Assembly (NCBI GenBank): GCA_018657655.1
Contig: JABHWQ010000435.1
Coordinates: 1-5,250, forward strand
Length of the DNA stretch: 5,250 nucleotides
Direction of reading: 5' to 3'
Source of the DNA: Chloroflexota bacterium
GTDB taxonomy: Bacteria > Chloroflexota > Dehalococcoidia > SZUA-161 > SpSt-899
The position numbers and the translations under genes are program-made. This document shows, one piece after another, positions 1 to 5,134 of this stretch. Under the pieces are notes generated by a model. That model worked only from the letters and a program-made list of their open reading frames with translations. It searched no databases and had not been told where the DNA came from. The first letter of the stretch is position 1; each line of letters opens with the position of its first letter.

Positions 1-60
1 AATTTGTCTTTTACACTTGATGTTGGTAATCGCACTGAGCCCTAGCTACTCTTGGAAGTA

Positions 61-90
61 TTTACAAATTCTACGAACCGATGGTATAGG
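61..90 (+). promoter_or_regulatory. possible sigma70-type promoter upstream of the zinc-ribbon gene
   Basis: TTTACA at 61-66 matches the -35 consensus at five of six bases. An 18-bp spacer separates it from TATAGG at 85-90, which matches the -10 at four of six and is preceded by TG at 82-83 as in an extended -10. A start near 97 would give a leader of roughly 180 bases containing the long inverted repeat at 141-198. This is by eye only; such matches arise by chance in AT-rich DNA. Confidence 0.3.
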
Positions 91-140
91 AGTGGTTGGA
101 ATAAAGAGGAAAGGAATTGACCTCGACAAATCAACCAAGC

Positions 141-198
141 CCTGCAAGGAGACAGAACAAACGGTTTGCGGAAGCCATAGAATCTGTCTCCTTGCGGG
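141..198. repeat. 16-bp inverted repeat (long hairpin) in the leader
   Basis: The left arm at 141-156 (CCTGCAAGGAGACAGA) pairs with the right arm at 183-198 (TCTGTCTCCTTGCGGG). The inner 13 bp are perfect, there is one G-T wobble, and two more G-C pairs close the base. The loop is 26 bases. The left arm contains AAGGAG, a Shine-Dalgarno-like string, which would be buried if this folds in RNA. No T-run follows, so it is not a simple terminator. It could be a leader structure controlling the next gene, a transposase-binding palindrome, or a remnant of a small mobile repeat. Confidence 0.7.
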
Positions 199-279
199 CA
201 AGGCGGCCGAAAGATTCAGCTCCCCTACACTAACAAATTTGAGACGATTTGGGAATACAAAGAAGCCTTCTTTTCGCAT

Positions 280-870
280 TTGATCCCTTTTGTGGACTAC
301 ATTGGTCCCGAATGTCCCATCTGTGGGGATCGTGATTGCTATCAGGAGATTTACCCTTACTGGCGATACGCCATTGACCTATTTCCGGAATTCAGGAAAG
401 AAAAAGTCCCCATCGCCCGGCTTCTGTGTCGGAAGAATAACAGCACCTTTTCTCTGTTGCCCATTCAGTTGATTCCCTATTTTCAGTACACCGTCAGCGC
501 AGTGATTGGGACCCTTTTTTGTGGTCTTTCCTGCCGGCTGATGGGTCAAGTGGGATTTTATGGGGCGGAAGCGTCCGTAGATCCAGAGAGCAACGTCACG
601 GCCTGGCTCGTTTTTTGTTGGCTGATGGTGATGGTAAGGGGATTTCGGCGCGGCCATGCCGAACTTATTGTCTTGTACGACTTGAGTCGCATTCGAACCT
701 CGGAGACAACAGTGTCGTGGCAGGAATTTTGGGACTATGTGGAGGTGTTCGGTATAGATCCTGACAGGATATGGCGGCCCGAACTTCACCTCCTGTTGTA
801 CCAATACAGTCAGAGAACTCAGTTATTCCTTTTCGGCACCCCATCTCAACACCGATCGGGCAGGGCATAA
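280..870 (+). CDS. zinc-ribbon transposon-associated protein (DUF6431-like), start codon uncertain, possibly decayed
   Basis: The product is 196 residues from a TTG. The N-terminus carries a CPIC pair (C12, C15), and the partner knuckle reads CRKNN followed by STFSLLP. C50 is present, but the expected fourth cysteine is N53. The segment from the knuckle through 'LIPYFQYT' is what I associate with DUF6431-type proteins found beside integrase/ATPase transposons; the family name is from memory. A role in DNA binding or target choice, like the zinc-finger TniQ/TnsD proteins, is inference. The frame is open back to 181, and the residues before the TTG (for example FETIWEYKEAFFSHL) read as genuine protein, so the true N-terminus probably lay near 214, where the codon is now ATT. 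No good ribosome site precedes the TTG. The missing cysteine and missing start suggest decay, though the rest of the frame is intact to a TAA at 868-870. Confidence 0.6.
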   Translation: MIPFVDYIGPECPICGDRDCYQEIYPYWRYAIDLFPEFRKEKVPIARLLCRKNNSTFSLLPIQLIPYFQYTVSAVIGTLFCGLSCRLMGQVGFYGAEASVDPESNVTAWLVFCWLMVMVRGFRRGHAELIVLYDLSRIRTSETTVSWQEFWDYVEVFGIDPDRIWRPELHLLLYQYSQRTQLFLFGTPSQHRSGRA

Positions 871-878
871 CCTCGCCC

Positions 879-897
879 TCTTCAGGGTTCCTGAAGA
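879..897. repeat. short perfect hairpin after the zinc-ribbon gene
   Basis: TCTTCAGG at 879-886 pairs perfectly with CCTGAAGA at 890-897 around a 3-base loop, starting eight bases after the stop codon. There is no T-run on either strand, so it is not a canonical intrinsic terminator. It may stabilise the upstream 3' end or weakly attenuate readthrough into the transposase operon. Confidence 0.45.
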
Positions 898-1091
898 AAA
901 CATCCTCTCTTCTTTTCTAAATCCCGCCGCCGGCATCCGCTTTTTCCGCCTTTTTTATGCTGACCGATTCGCCCATACCACCATCCGGGTCATTTTTGTG
1001 TGATTTTTTACAGAGCTTTGCTTTGTATCACGTTTTCAATAGGTTATCCATGGGCCTCCGACAGCGGTCTTTTGCCGCAAAACCCAAAACC

Positions 1092-1097
1092 AGGAGG
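1092..1097 (+). promoter_or_regulatory. ribosome binding site deciding the transposase start
   Basis: AGGAGG lies nine bases upstream of the ATG at 1107 and is a near-perfect Shine-Dalgarno. The alternative in-frame ATG at 957 follows a T-rich run with no purine-rich site, so 1107 is chosen as the start. Confidence 0.85.
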
Positions 1098-1106
1098 ATC
1101 CACACC

Positions 1107-2363
1107 ATGGATAAAGAAATTCGAGAAAAAATCGCCCTGAGACGTTACCAGATCATCAGCCCTGTATTGGCTGAGCCCAGTAGGGCTCAAAACGACTACT
1201 TTCGAAATCAGGCAAATTTCAAACATGAGTTTCCCCATTACGGGGTGAGAAAAGTTGCCGTCTCCACCATGAAATCATGGTTGCGAACCTATCGGGAAGA
1301 AGGGTTTTCGGGTCTTAAGCCCAACCACCGGGCCGACAAGGGAAGACCCAGACGATTCAATGAACACATGATGGATGCCATCTCGGTCACGTGCAAAGCA
1401 TATCCCGGCTGGAGTATCCAAAACCTCTATGAACACCTTCTGACCCAGGACCTGTTAGGGGATCCTCCCGTCCACTACAACACCCTTCGGAGGGTGATTA
1501 AAGATCATGGACTCCTTCCAACCAAAGCCCGCGCCGATGTGCGAAAAGCCTATGAAATGGACGTCGTCAATGACCTCTGGGTCTGTGATTTTATGCATGG
1601 TCCCCGGGTTCAAGACGGCAAAAAGTCCGTTAAAGCGATCCTGTGCGCCATCATTGATGATCATTCCAGAATGATCGTAGGTCACGCTTTCAATTCCTCT
1701 GAAACCATCAGTTCCCTGACCATCGTCCTTAAAGAGGCTTTCATGGGCTATGGCATTCCCAAAAGACTCTATGTGGATAACGGCCCCAGCTTCTCTTCCG
1801 ATCTCCTGCTTCGGGCCTGTGCCATGGCGGGCATCTCACTCACCCATTCCAAACCCTATGACAGTCCTTCTCGTGGAAAAATCGAAAGATTTTTCAGGAC
1901 GGTCAGGGATCGGTTTCTCTCCGGAATCCAGAACCGAATTTCTCTTGATGAAATCAATGAGGGCTTCCATTTATGGCTCAAGGAGGACTACCACCATAAG
2001 GTTCATTCGGGCATCAAGGAGCGACCCATCGATCGATACCATGTATCCCTTGAAAAAGCATCCATCGACAGGCTTTCCAAGGCAGAATTAGACGAGATCT
2101 TTCTCGTACGTCACGAACGCGTCGTCAACAACGATTCCACCATCAGCTTTAAAGGCGCCATCTATGAGGTGCCAACCGCATATATCCGTCAGAGAATCGA
2201 GATACGCCATCCCGTCGATGATCCGGAAGACCTCTATCTATATGACAACAATATCCGGGTCGGCAGCATCAAGTTGGTAAACAAAAAGGAAAATGCGCGG
2301 TCATTCCGGCCTCAGAACATCCCCTCCAACCTCTCCTTTCACAAAGGGAGGGTTTCATCATGA
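1107..2363 (+). CDS. DD(35)E integrase-type (rve fold) transposase
   Basis: This 418-residue protein should cut and join transposon ends to target DNA with two metal ions. Roughly residues 1-140 hold helix-turn-helix DNA-binding segments, including one around 45-75 and a second (YNTLRRVIKDHGL) near 124-135. The RNase H-fold catalytic core follows: D161 (WVCDFMHG), D224 (LYVDNGPSF) and E260 (SRGKIERFFRTVRDRF), with exactly 35 residues between D224 and E260. Residues 335-395 look like the small beta-barrel found C-terminal to Mu/IstA/TniA-type transposases. All three catalytic residues are present, so it may be active. Its stop overlaps the ATPase start (ATGA, 2360-2363), the arrangement of IS21 and Tn5053/Tn7-like elements. 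The last 15 or so residues are encoded by a CT/GA-rich repeat and look like an added tail. I cannot assign an IS family; TniA/TnsB-like or IS481/IS21-like are the options. Confidence 0.93.
   Translation: MDKEIREKIALRRYQIISPVLAEPSRAQNDYFRNQANFKHEFPHYGVRKVAVSTMKSWLRTYREEGFSGLKPNHRADKGRPRRFNEHMMDAISVTCKAYPGWSIQNLYEHLLTQDLLGDPPVHYNTLRRVIKDHGLLPTKARADVRKAYEMDVVNDLWVCDFMHGPRVQDGKKSVKAILCAIIDDHSRMIVGHAFNSSETISSLTIVLKEAFMGYGIPKRLYVDNGPSFSSDLLLRACAMAGISLTHSKPYDSPSRGKIERFFRTVRDRFLSGIQNRISLDEINEGFHLWLKEDYHHKVHSGIKERPIDRYHVSLEKASIDRLSKAELDEIFLVRHERVVNNDSTISFKGAIYEVPTAYIRQRIEIRHPVDDPEDLYLYDNNIRVGSIKLVNKKENARSFRPQNIPSNLSFHKGRVSS
2331..2352 (+). promoter_or_regulatory. hairpin covering the ribosome site of the ATPase gene
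   Basis: CCTTT at 2335-2339 pairs with AAAGG at 2343-2347 around a CAC loop. After a bulged G the stem continues with four more pairs (one G-U) to 2331/2352. The 3' arm contains the whole Shine-Dalgarno GGGAGGG at 2346-2352, seven bases before the ATG at 2360. Ribosomes finishing the transposase would open it, so the ATPase is probably translated mainly by coupling. The same string resembles dispersed CT-rich/GA-rich repeats of bacterial genomes that read as 'PPTSPFTKGG' in one frame, as seen here in the frame that overlaps the end of the transposase gene. Confidence 0.5.
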
Positions 2364-3163
2364 AAGATATCATCGCATGGTTCGGCTTCAAGCGCATGCC
2401 TTTCGACAAAAACATCAAACCCAAAGACGTTCTCGATACCGACTCATTCAAGGAGTCCAAAGCCCGATTGGATTATATCAAGCGCCGCGGGGGCATCCTT
2501 CTGCTCACGGGAGACCCCGGCGTCGGAAAAACCCTGACTTTGAGACGCTATGTGGATAGCCTGAACGAGAACCTTTTTAAAACCTGCTACACTCCGCTTT
2601 CCACGCTCAGCCGAACCGATCTCCTTTCTCACATCAACCGGCTCCTGGGTTTGCCCTCACGCCTGTCCAAAAGCGAGGTCTACGGCCAGATCCAGCAGGC
2701 CATCATCGAGTCCAAAGAGCAACAGGGAAAGACCATCGTGCTCATCATCGATGAAGCCCACCTGCTTCAGACCGGACCCCTGGAGGAACTGAGGCTCTTG
2801 ACCAACTTCAAAATGGACTCGTATGACCCCTTCATTCTCATCCTCTCCGGACAAACCGACCTCAATCGCATTATGGACTTTGCCGTTATGGAACCTTTTA
2901 ACCAGCGTATCGCCATGCGATACCATATGCCCCCACTCTCCTGTGAAGAGACTGAAAACTACATCAAGTACCACCTCAGCCTCGCAGGTGCTAAAGAGCC
3001 CATTCTTGACCCAAAAGCGATGAATGCCGTTTTTGAACTCAGCTTTGGAATCCCCAGAAAAATCGGCACCATCACAGAACAGTCTCTCACTTACGCCATG
3101 TTCGACAACAAGCATACCGTCACCGCGGACATGGTTCTCAAGGTCAAAACCATCGAAAAATAA
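2360..3163 (+). CDS. AAA+ ATPase, TniB/TnsC/ExeA-like transposition protein
   Basis: This 267-residue P-loop ATPase probably binds DNA as an oligomer, selects the target and activates the neighbouring transposase, as known for TnsC, TniB, MuB and IstB. The opening (WFGFKRMPFDK, 7-17) is typical of ExeA-like ATPases. Walker A is GDPGVGKT at 51-58 (K57, T58). Walker B is IVLIIDEAH at 126-134 (D131, E132). A sensor-1-like ILSGQTDL lies at 161-168, arginines in QRIAMRYHMPPL (182-193) could act as fingers, and a sensor-2-like GIPRKIG is at 230-236. Length and motif spacing are normal and nothing is broken. The start overlaps the transposase stop and is preceded by GGGAGGG. ExeA proper works in type II secretion; the adjacent transposase makes a transposition role far more likely here. 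Confidence 0.92.
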   Translation: MKDIIAWFGFKRMPFDKNIKPKDVLDTDSFKESKARLDYIKRRGGILLLTGDPGVGKTLTLRRYVDSLNENLFKTCYTPLSTLSRTDLLSHINRLLGLPSRLSKSEVYGQIQQAIIESKEQQGKTIVLIIDEAHLLQTGPLEELRLLTNFKMDSYDPFILILSGQTDLNRIMDFAVMEPFNQRIAMRYHMPPLSCEETENYIKYHLSLAGAKEPILDPKAMNAVFELSFGIPRKIGTITEQSLTYAMFDNKHTVTADMVLKVKTIEK

Positions 3164-3169
3164 GGAGGT
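3162..3169 (+). promoter_or_regulatory. strong ribosome binding site of the third operon gene
   Basis: AAGGAGGT overlaps the ATPase stop codon (TAA, 3161-3163) and sits six bases before the ATG at 3176. It shows that the truncated third frame was once an expressed, co-translated gene of the same operon and not chance open frame. Confidence 0.8.
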
Positions 3170-3175
3170 ACGATT

Positions 3176-3475
3176 ATGTCATCACGAAGATTCAGCCGTA
3201 CTGAAATCGAGCAAATCGTCATCATGTTCAGGCTCCATCTTTATAACAGCGGTTCCCTCTATGGTCCTTACGCCATAAAGAAAATAATGGAACGTGAGGG
3301 TATTTTTCCGCTACCATCAATCAGTACTATCAAACGCATCCTGTCACGAAACTGCCTCACCCACCGCCGAACGGGCTATTATCCCGAAGATCACGATCCC
3401 AACTCGATGAACTGTGCGGCAACATGCGAATGCGGTTCAGAAACACGTCGCTTGTTTCACTGCAAAACCGCATGA
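3176..3475 (+). pseudogene. N-terminal helix-turn-helix fragment of a second integrase/transposase, truncated
   Basis: The frame encodes 99 residues. Residues 1-73 (RFSRTEIEQIV near the start, then AIKKIMEREGIFPLPSISTI and LTHRRTGYYP) resemble the DNA-binding N-terminus of IS481-like DDE integrases, where this linker leads into the catalytic core. Here no core follows: after about residue 73 (3394) the sequence changes to a short cysteine-rich tail (CAATCECGSETRRLFHC) that reads through an inverted repeat and stops at TGA 3473-3475. I found no continuation in the other frames. The perfect ribosome site and 12-base gap after the ATPase say it belongs to the operon. Most likely a deletion or rearrangement removed the 3' part. 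A standalone small DNA-binding protein is the alternative, and it could still be translated and act as a dominant inhibitor at the transposon ends. Confidence 0.6.
3430..3473. repeat. inverted repeat 1 of the structured junction
   Basis: ATGCGGTT at 3430-3437 pairs perfectly with AACCGCAT at 3466-3473. Inside it GAAACA at 3440-3445 pairs with TGTTTC at 3453-3458 around a 7-base loop, giving a two-tier hairpin. It lies in the divergent tail of the truncated integrase frame, just before a second and larger hairpin. Neither is followed by a T-run. Confidence 0.6.
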
Positions 3476-3486
3476 GTGCATTAAAA

Positions 3487-3538
3487 CCCTACAACCGGGA
3501 TGATCTGAAAACATATCGGGATCATCCAGGGTGTAGGG
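3487..3538. repeat. inverted repeat 2 of the structured junction (17 of 19 bp paired)
   Basis: CCCTACA at 3487-3493 pairs with TGTAGGG at 3532-3538, CC at 3495-3496 with GG at 3529-3530, and GGATGATC at 3498-3505 with GATCATCC at 3520-3527. That is 17 pairs with two symmetric mismatches around a 14-base loop. Such a long interrupted palindrome 56 bases before a primase-like gene could be an operator, a recombination site, a structured RNA leader or a single-strand priming site. No terminator T-run is present. The integron attC core sequences are not recognisable. Confidence 0.75.
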
Positions 3539-3547
3539 CTCAACACC

Positions 3548-3592
3548 ATGGCAGCGGAATTGCTTTCCGAAGCAGCCCGGAAAGGAGTTTAA
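3548..3592 (+). CDS. possible 14-residue leader peptide before the Toprim gene
   Basis: ATG at 3548 opens a short frame, MAAELLSEAARKGV, ending at TAA 3590-3592, one base before the Toprim ATG at 3594. The residue string looks protein-like and contains the downstream gene's ribosome site, so translation could be coupled. In the same frame sensible residues extend back (GLNT...) to the hairpin, so it may instead be the C-terminal stump of a gene removed by rearrangement. Too short to be sure. Confidence 0.2.
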   Translation: MAAELLSEAARKGV

Positions 3593-3593
3593 A

Positions 3594-4529
3594 ATGGGTG
3601 AATTGGAACGATTTAAGAAAGAGATTAACCTGGTGGAATATGTATCAAACCAGGATTATACCGCGATTGATAAAAACCAGTCCAGCAGAACGTGTCTCAT
3701 ACTCAGGCGCCAATCTGATAACGGTAAAATCGCAGTGACCCGGAGCAATGAGGGGCATTTTCTCTATTACGATTTCAGATGTGGCAGAGGCGGCTCCATT
3801 ATTGACTTTGTAATGCATCACACCGGCAGCACCCTTGGCAAGGCAAGAAAGAACCTGAGACAAGCGTTGGGGGGCAACATCAATTCTTTTTCCCACACTG
3901 CCCGTTTGCGGAATTGCCGGTCACCTGGAAAAAACCGCAAAAAGATCGGTCGGGAATACGCTGAAACCAATCCCTTGCAAAGCTCATCGGCCTATCTGGA
4001 AAGTCGTGGTATTGGCGTTGAATGCGTTTTAGATGATCGGTTTGCAGGTTCTGTAAGAGAAGACCGGTATGGGAATGTTTGCTTTCCCTACTTTGATTTT
4101 CATGCAATCGTGGGCATTGAGAAGCGGAACCGCAATTTCAAGCACTACAGCAAGGGGGGCCGGAAAGGGTTGTGGAAGAGCAACCTTAAAAAGGGTGATT
4201 CACAAGCTGTTATTTGTGAATCTCCAATTGACGCACTTTCTTATGCCAACCTTCATTGCCATGAAACACAACAAACCCGATATTTGGCGCTTGGCGGCCA
4301 AATCAGCCGTTTTCAATGGGAGTTAATTGACGGTGTGATAAAGAAGTACCGGTTGAAAAGCATCCGTGTTGTTCTTGCCTTTGATAACGATGCTGCTGGA
4401 AAGCGCTATGTTCAACAGTTTCAGGAACGTTATTCAGGATCGTCGTTTAACTTGCGTTTACCGCCCCGGGAAGGACTGGATTGGAATGATGTTCTTCAGG
4501 AACAAAGCAGTCGAAAAATGAGTCGATAG
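3594..4529 (+). CDS. Toprim-domain primase-like protein (DUF3991/Toprim type) of a mobile element
   Basis: The 311-residue product is probably a DNA primase-related protein of a plasmid or integrative element. Residues 1-92 resemble a CHC2-type primase N-terminus (LYYDFRCGRGGSIIDFVMHHTG, 57-78) but lack the zinc-binding cysteine/histidine set. Residues 130-200 (AYLESRGIGVECVLDDRFAG ... GIEKRNRNFKHYSKGGRKGLW) match the DUF3991-type linker. The Toprim fold follows: E209 in VICESPIDALSY, GG at 234-235, and the DxD pair D264/D266 in LAFDNDAAGK. It ends with GLDWNDVL (294-301), typical of such mobile-element proteins. All acidic metal-binding residues are present, so activity is possible; priming, nicking or RNA handling cannot be told apart here. 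No helicase domain is attached. AAAGGAG at 3581-3587 precedes the ATG by six bases. The two hairpins upstream may be its substrate or control region. Confidence 0.85.
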   Translation: MGELERFKKEINLVEYVSNQDYTAIDKNQSSRTCLILRRQSDNGKIAVTRSNEGHFLYYDFRCGRGGSIIDFVMHHTGSTLGKARKNLRQALGGNINSFSHTARLRNCRSPGKNRKKIGREYAETNPLQSSSAYLESRGIGVECVLDDRFAGSVREDRYGNVCFPYFDFHAIVGIEKRNRNFKHYSKGGRKGLWKSNLKKGDSQAVICESPIDALSYANLHCHETQQTRYLALGGQISRFQWELIDGVIKKYRLKSIRVVLAFDNDAAGKRYVQQFQERYSGSSFNLRLPPREGLDWNDVLQEQSSRKMSR

Positions 4530-4534
4530 AACCA

Positions 4535-4568
4535 GTTTTCAAAGATAGAACGGGTTTCTTTTGAAAAC
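4535..4568. repeat. inverted repeat between the Toprim gene and the small basic protein
   Basis: GTTTTCAAA at 4535-4543 is the exact reverse complement of TTTGAAAAC at 4560-4568, with a 16-base loop. It begins six bases after the Toprim stop codon and lies 43 bases before the next start. No T-run follows the 3' arm, so it may be an operator for the adjacent small DNA-binding-like protein or a weak 3' end structure. A TTTTGAAAA string from its right arm recurs at 5110-5118. Confidence 0.6.
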
Positions 4569-4610
4569 CGTACACGGTAATCAAACATTTTTGGCGAATT
4601 GAAGGTGAAA

Positions 4611-4811
4611 ATGAGAGGTGGCAGTCGCAAAGGGGCTGGTCGCAAAAAGAAACCCGATCATCTCAGGCGTATCCCTGTGACGATTCGGTTGCCGAAGTGG
4701 ATGGTTTCACAGATCAAAATGAAAGGCGAGATAGGGTATTTGATTGAACTTGAATTAGCGACAAAAAAGGATTTTCTCGACTTACCAGATGACTATCTAA
4801 TCGGCAGCTGA
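4611..4811 (+). CDS. small basic protein, possible ribbon-helix-helix DNA-binding protein
   Basis: 66 residues from ATG 4611. The N-terminus is strongly basic with the motif RGGSRKGAGRKKKP (2-15), common at the start of small phage and plasmid proteins. Then IPVTIRLPKWMVSQIK could be the beta strand and first helix of a ribbon-helix-helix fold, and GEIGYLIELELATK the second helix. The family is not recognised with certainty. An in-frame TTG at 4599 is possible, but AAGG at 4602-4605 fits the ATG better, although spacing is short. It follows the Toprim gene by 81 bases in the same direction, with an inverted repeat between them, so it could be a regulator or accessory factor of that module. 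Confidence 0.6.
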   Translation: MRGGSRKGAGRKKKPDHLRRIPVTIRLPKWMVSQIKMKGEIGYLIELELATKKDFLDLPDDYLIGS

Positions 4812-4918
4812 TTGTTCTGCCGGAATTATCCAGCCAGGCGTATTGAAATTTTAAAAACGAATATCCATCCCATCCATGCCAAACCACTCTCTCATCACAG
4901 CTCTTCTCTAAAATCACT

Positions 4919-4950
4919 TCCCCCAACCGGGCGCACACCCGAAAGGGGGA
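4919..4950. terminator. two-tier hairpin, possible transcription end after the mobile module
   Basis: TCCCCC at 4919-4924 pairs with GGGGGA at 4945-4950, and inside it CGGG at 4928-4931 pairs with CCCG at 4938-4941. The two stems are separated by an A-rich internal loop. It is GC-rich and sits about 108 bases after the last mobile gene, as a terminator might, but the downstream DNA (CTGTTCCTC) lacks a proper T-run. Folding competes with the CAACCGG/CCGGTTG pairing nearby. Confidence 0.35.
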
Positions 4951-5070
4951 CTGTTCCTCAACGCATATCCCTTAAGCCGGTTGCCTCAGCTTGGTAATTC
5001 TCTTACAAAAAATGCAGAATCTTTCGTCAAATACACTCCACACAAAACATCTACCGGTCAAAATAACACC

Positions 5071-5099
5071 TTAACATCTTGGCAGAACAAAGTGCTAAT
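5071..5099 (+). promoter_or_regulatory. possible promoter of the glycosyltransferase gene
   Basis: TTAACA at 5071-5076 matches a -35 at five of six bases. A 17-bp spacer leads to GCTAAT at 5094-5099, a weak -10 that matches at four of six but lacks the important A at position two. Transcription would start near 5106, giving a leader of about 29 bases before the ATG at 5135. Confidence 0.3.
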
Positions 5100-5134
5100 C
5101 AACACGTGGTTTTGAAAAGAAGACAGGATTCCGA

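Larger units (their letters stand above)
871..1106. other. intergenic spacer before the transposase operon
   Basis: About 236 bases hold no convincing gene. The transposase frame is open back to an ATG at 957, but that stretch has no ribosome site and does not resemble the family. T-rich DNA around 990-1040 (TTTACA at 1007-1012, TTCAAT at 1035-1040) could hold a promoter, yet I see no pair with good spacing. A small palindrome, TTTTG-CCG-CAAAA, lies near 1071-1083. The ribosome site AGGAGG at 1092-1097 ends the spacer. Confidence 0.5.
4812..5134. other. intergenic region between mobile module and glycosyltransferase
   Basis: About 320 bases without a believable gene; the open frames here have low-complexity, unfamiliar products. 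It holds a two-tier hairpin at 4919-4950, an alternative pairing of CAACCGG (4924-4930) with CCGGTTG (4977-4983), and AT-rich DNA from about 4995 that probably contains the promoter of the following gene. The right-hand border of the mobile DNA most likely lies somewhere in it. Confidence 0.5.

Noticed and set aside
117..233. 38-residue frame from TTG 117 with a purine-rich stretch upstream
   Set aside because: It runs through the long inverted repeat, has a weak start and no recognisable product, and overlaps the upstream extension of the zinc-ribbon frame.
379..804. 141-residue open frame on the minus strand opposite the zinc-ribbon gene
   Set aside because: It is antisense to a recognisable protein and shows no family resemblance or ribosome site.
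957..1106. Upstream extension of the transposase from the in-frame ATG at 957
   Set aside because: It has no ribosome site, the 50 extra residues do not look like the family, and a near-perfect AGGAGG stands nine bases before the ATG at 1107.
3487..3538. Integron attC site
   Set aside because: The palindrome lacks recognisable RYYYAAC and GTTRRRY core sites, and no integron integrase or cassette is present.
3472..3738. Frame starting MSALKPYNRDD at 3472 (ATGA overlap with the integrase fragment)
   Set aside because: Its early part is the translation of inverted repeat 2, and the rest is an out-of-frame reading of the Toprim gene, so it is probably not a gene.
5..5036. GTC-nnn-TACACT shared by about 6-17 and about 5025-5036
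   Set aside because: It is in direct, not inverted, orientation and too short to be evidence for element ends or att sites.
4..5125. Terminal inverted repeats of the TGTC...GACA type (TTGTC at 4-8, GACA at 5122-5125)
   Set aside because: Only about seven of eight inner bases agree and similarity does not extend further. The right copy lies in the leader of the glycosyltransferase. This is compatible with chance.
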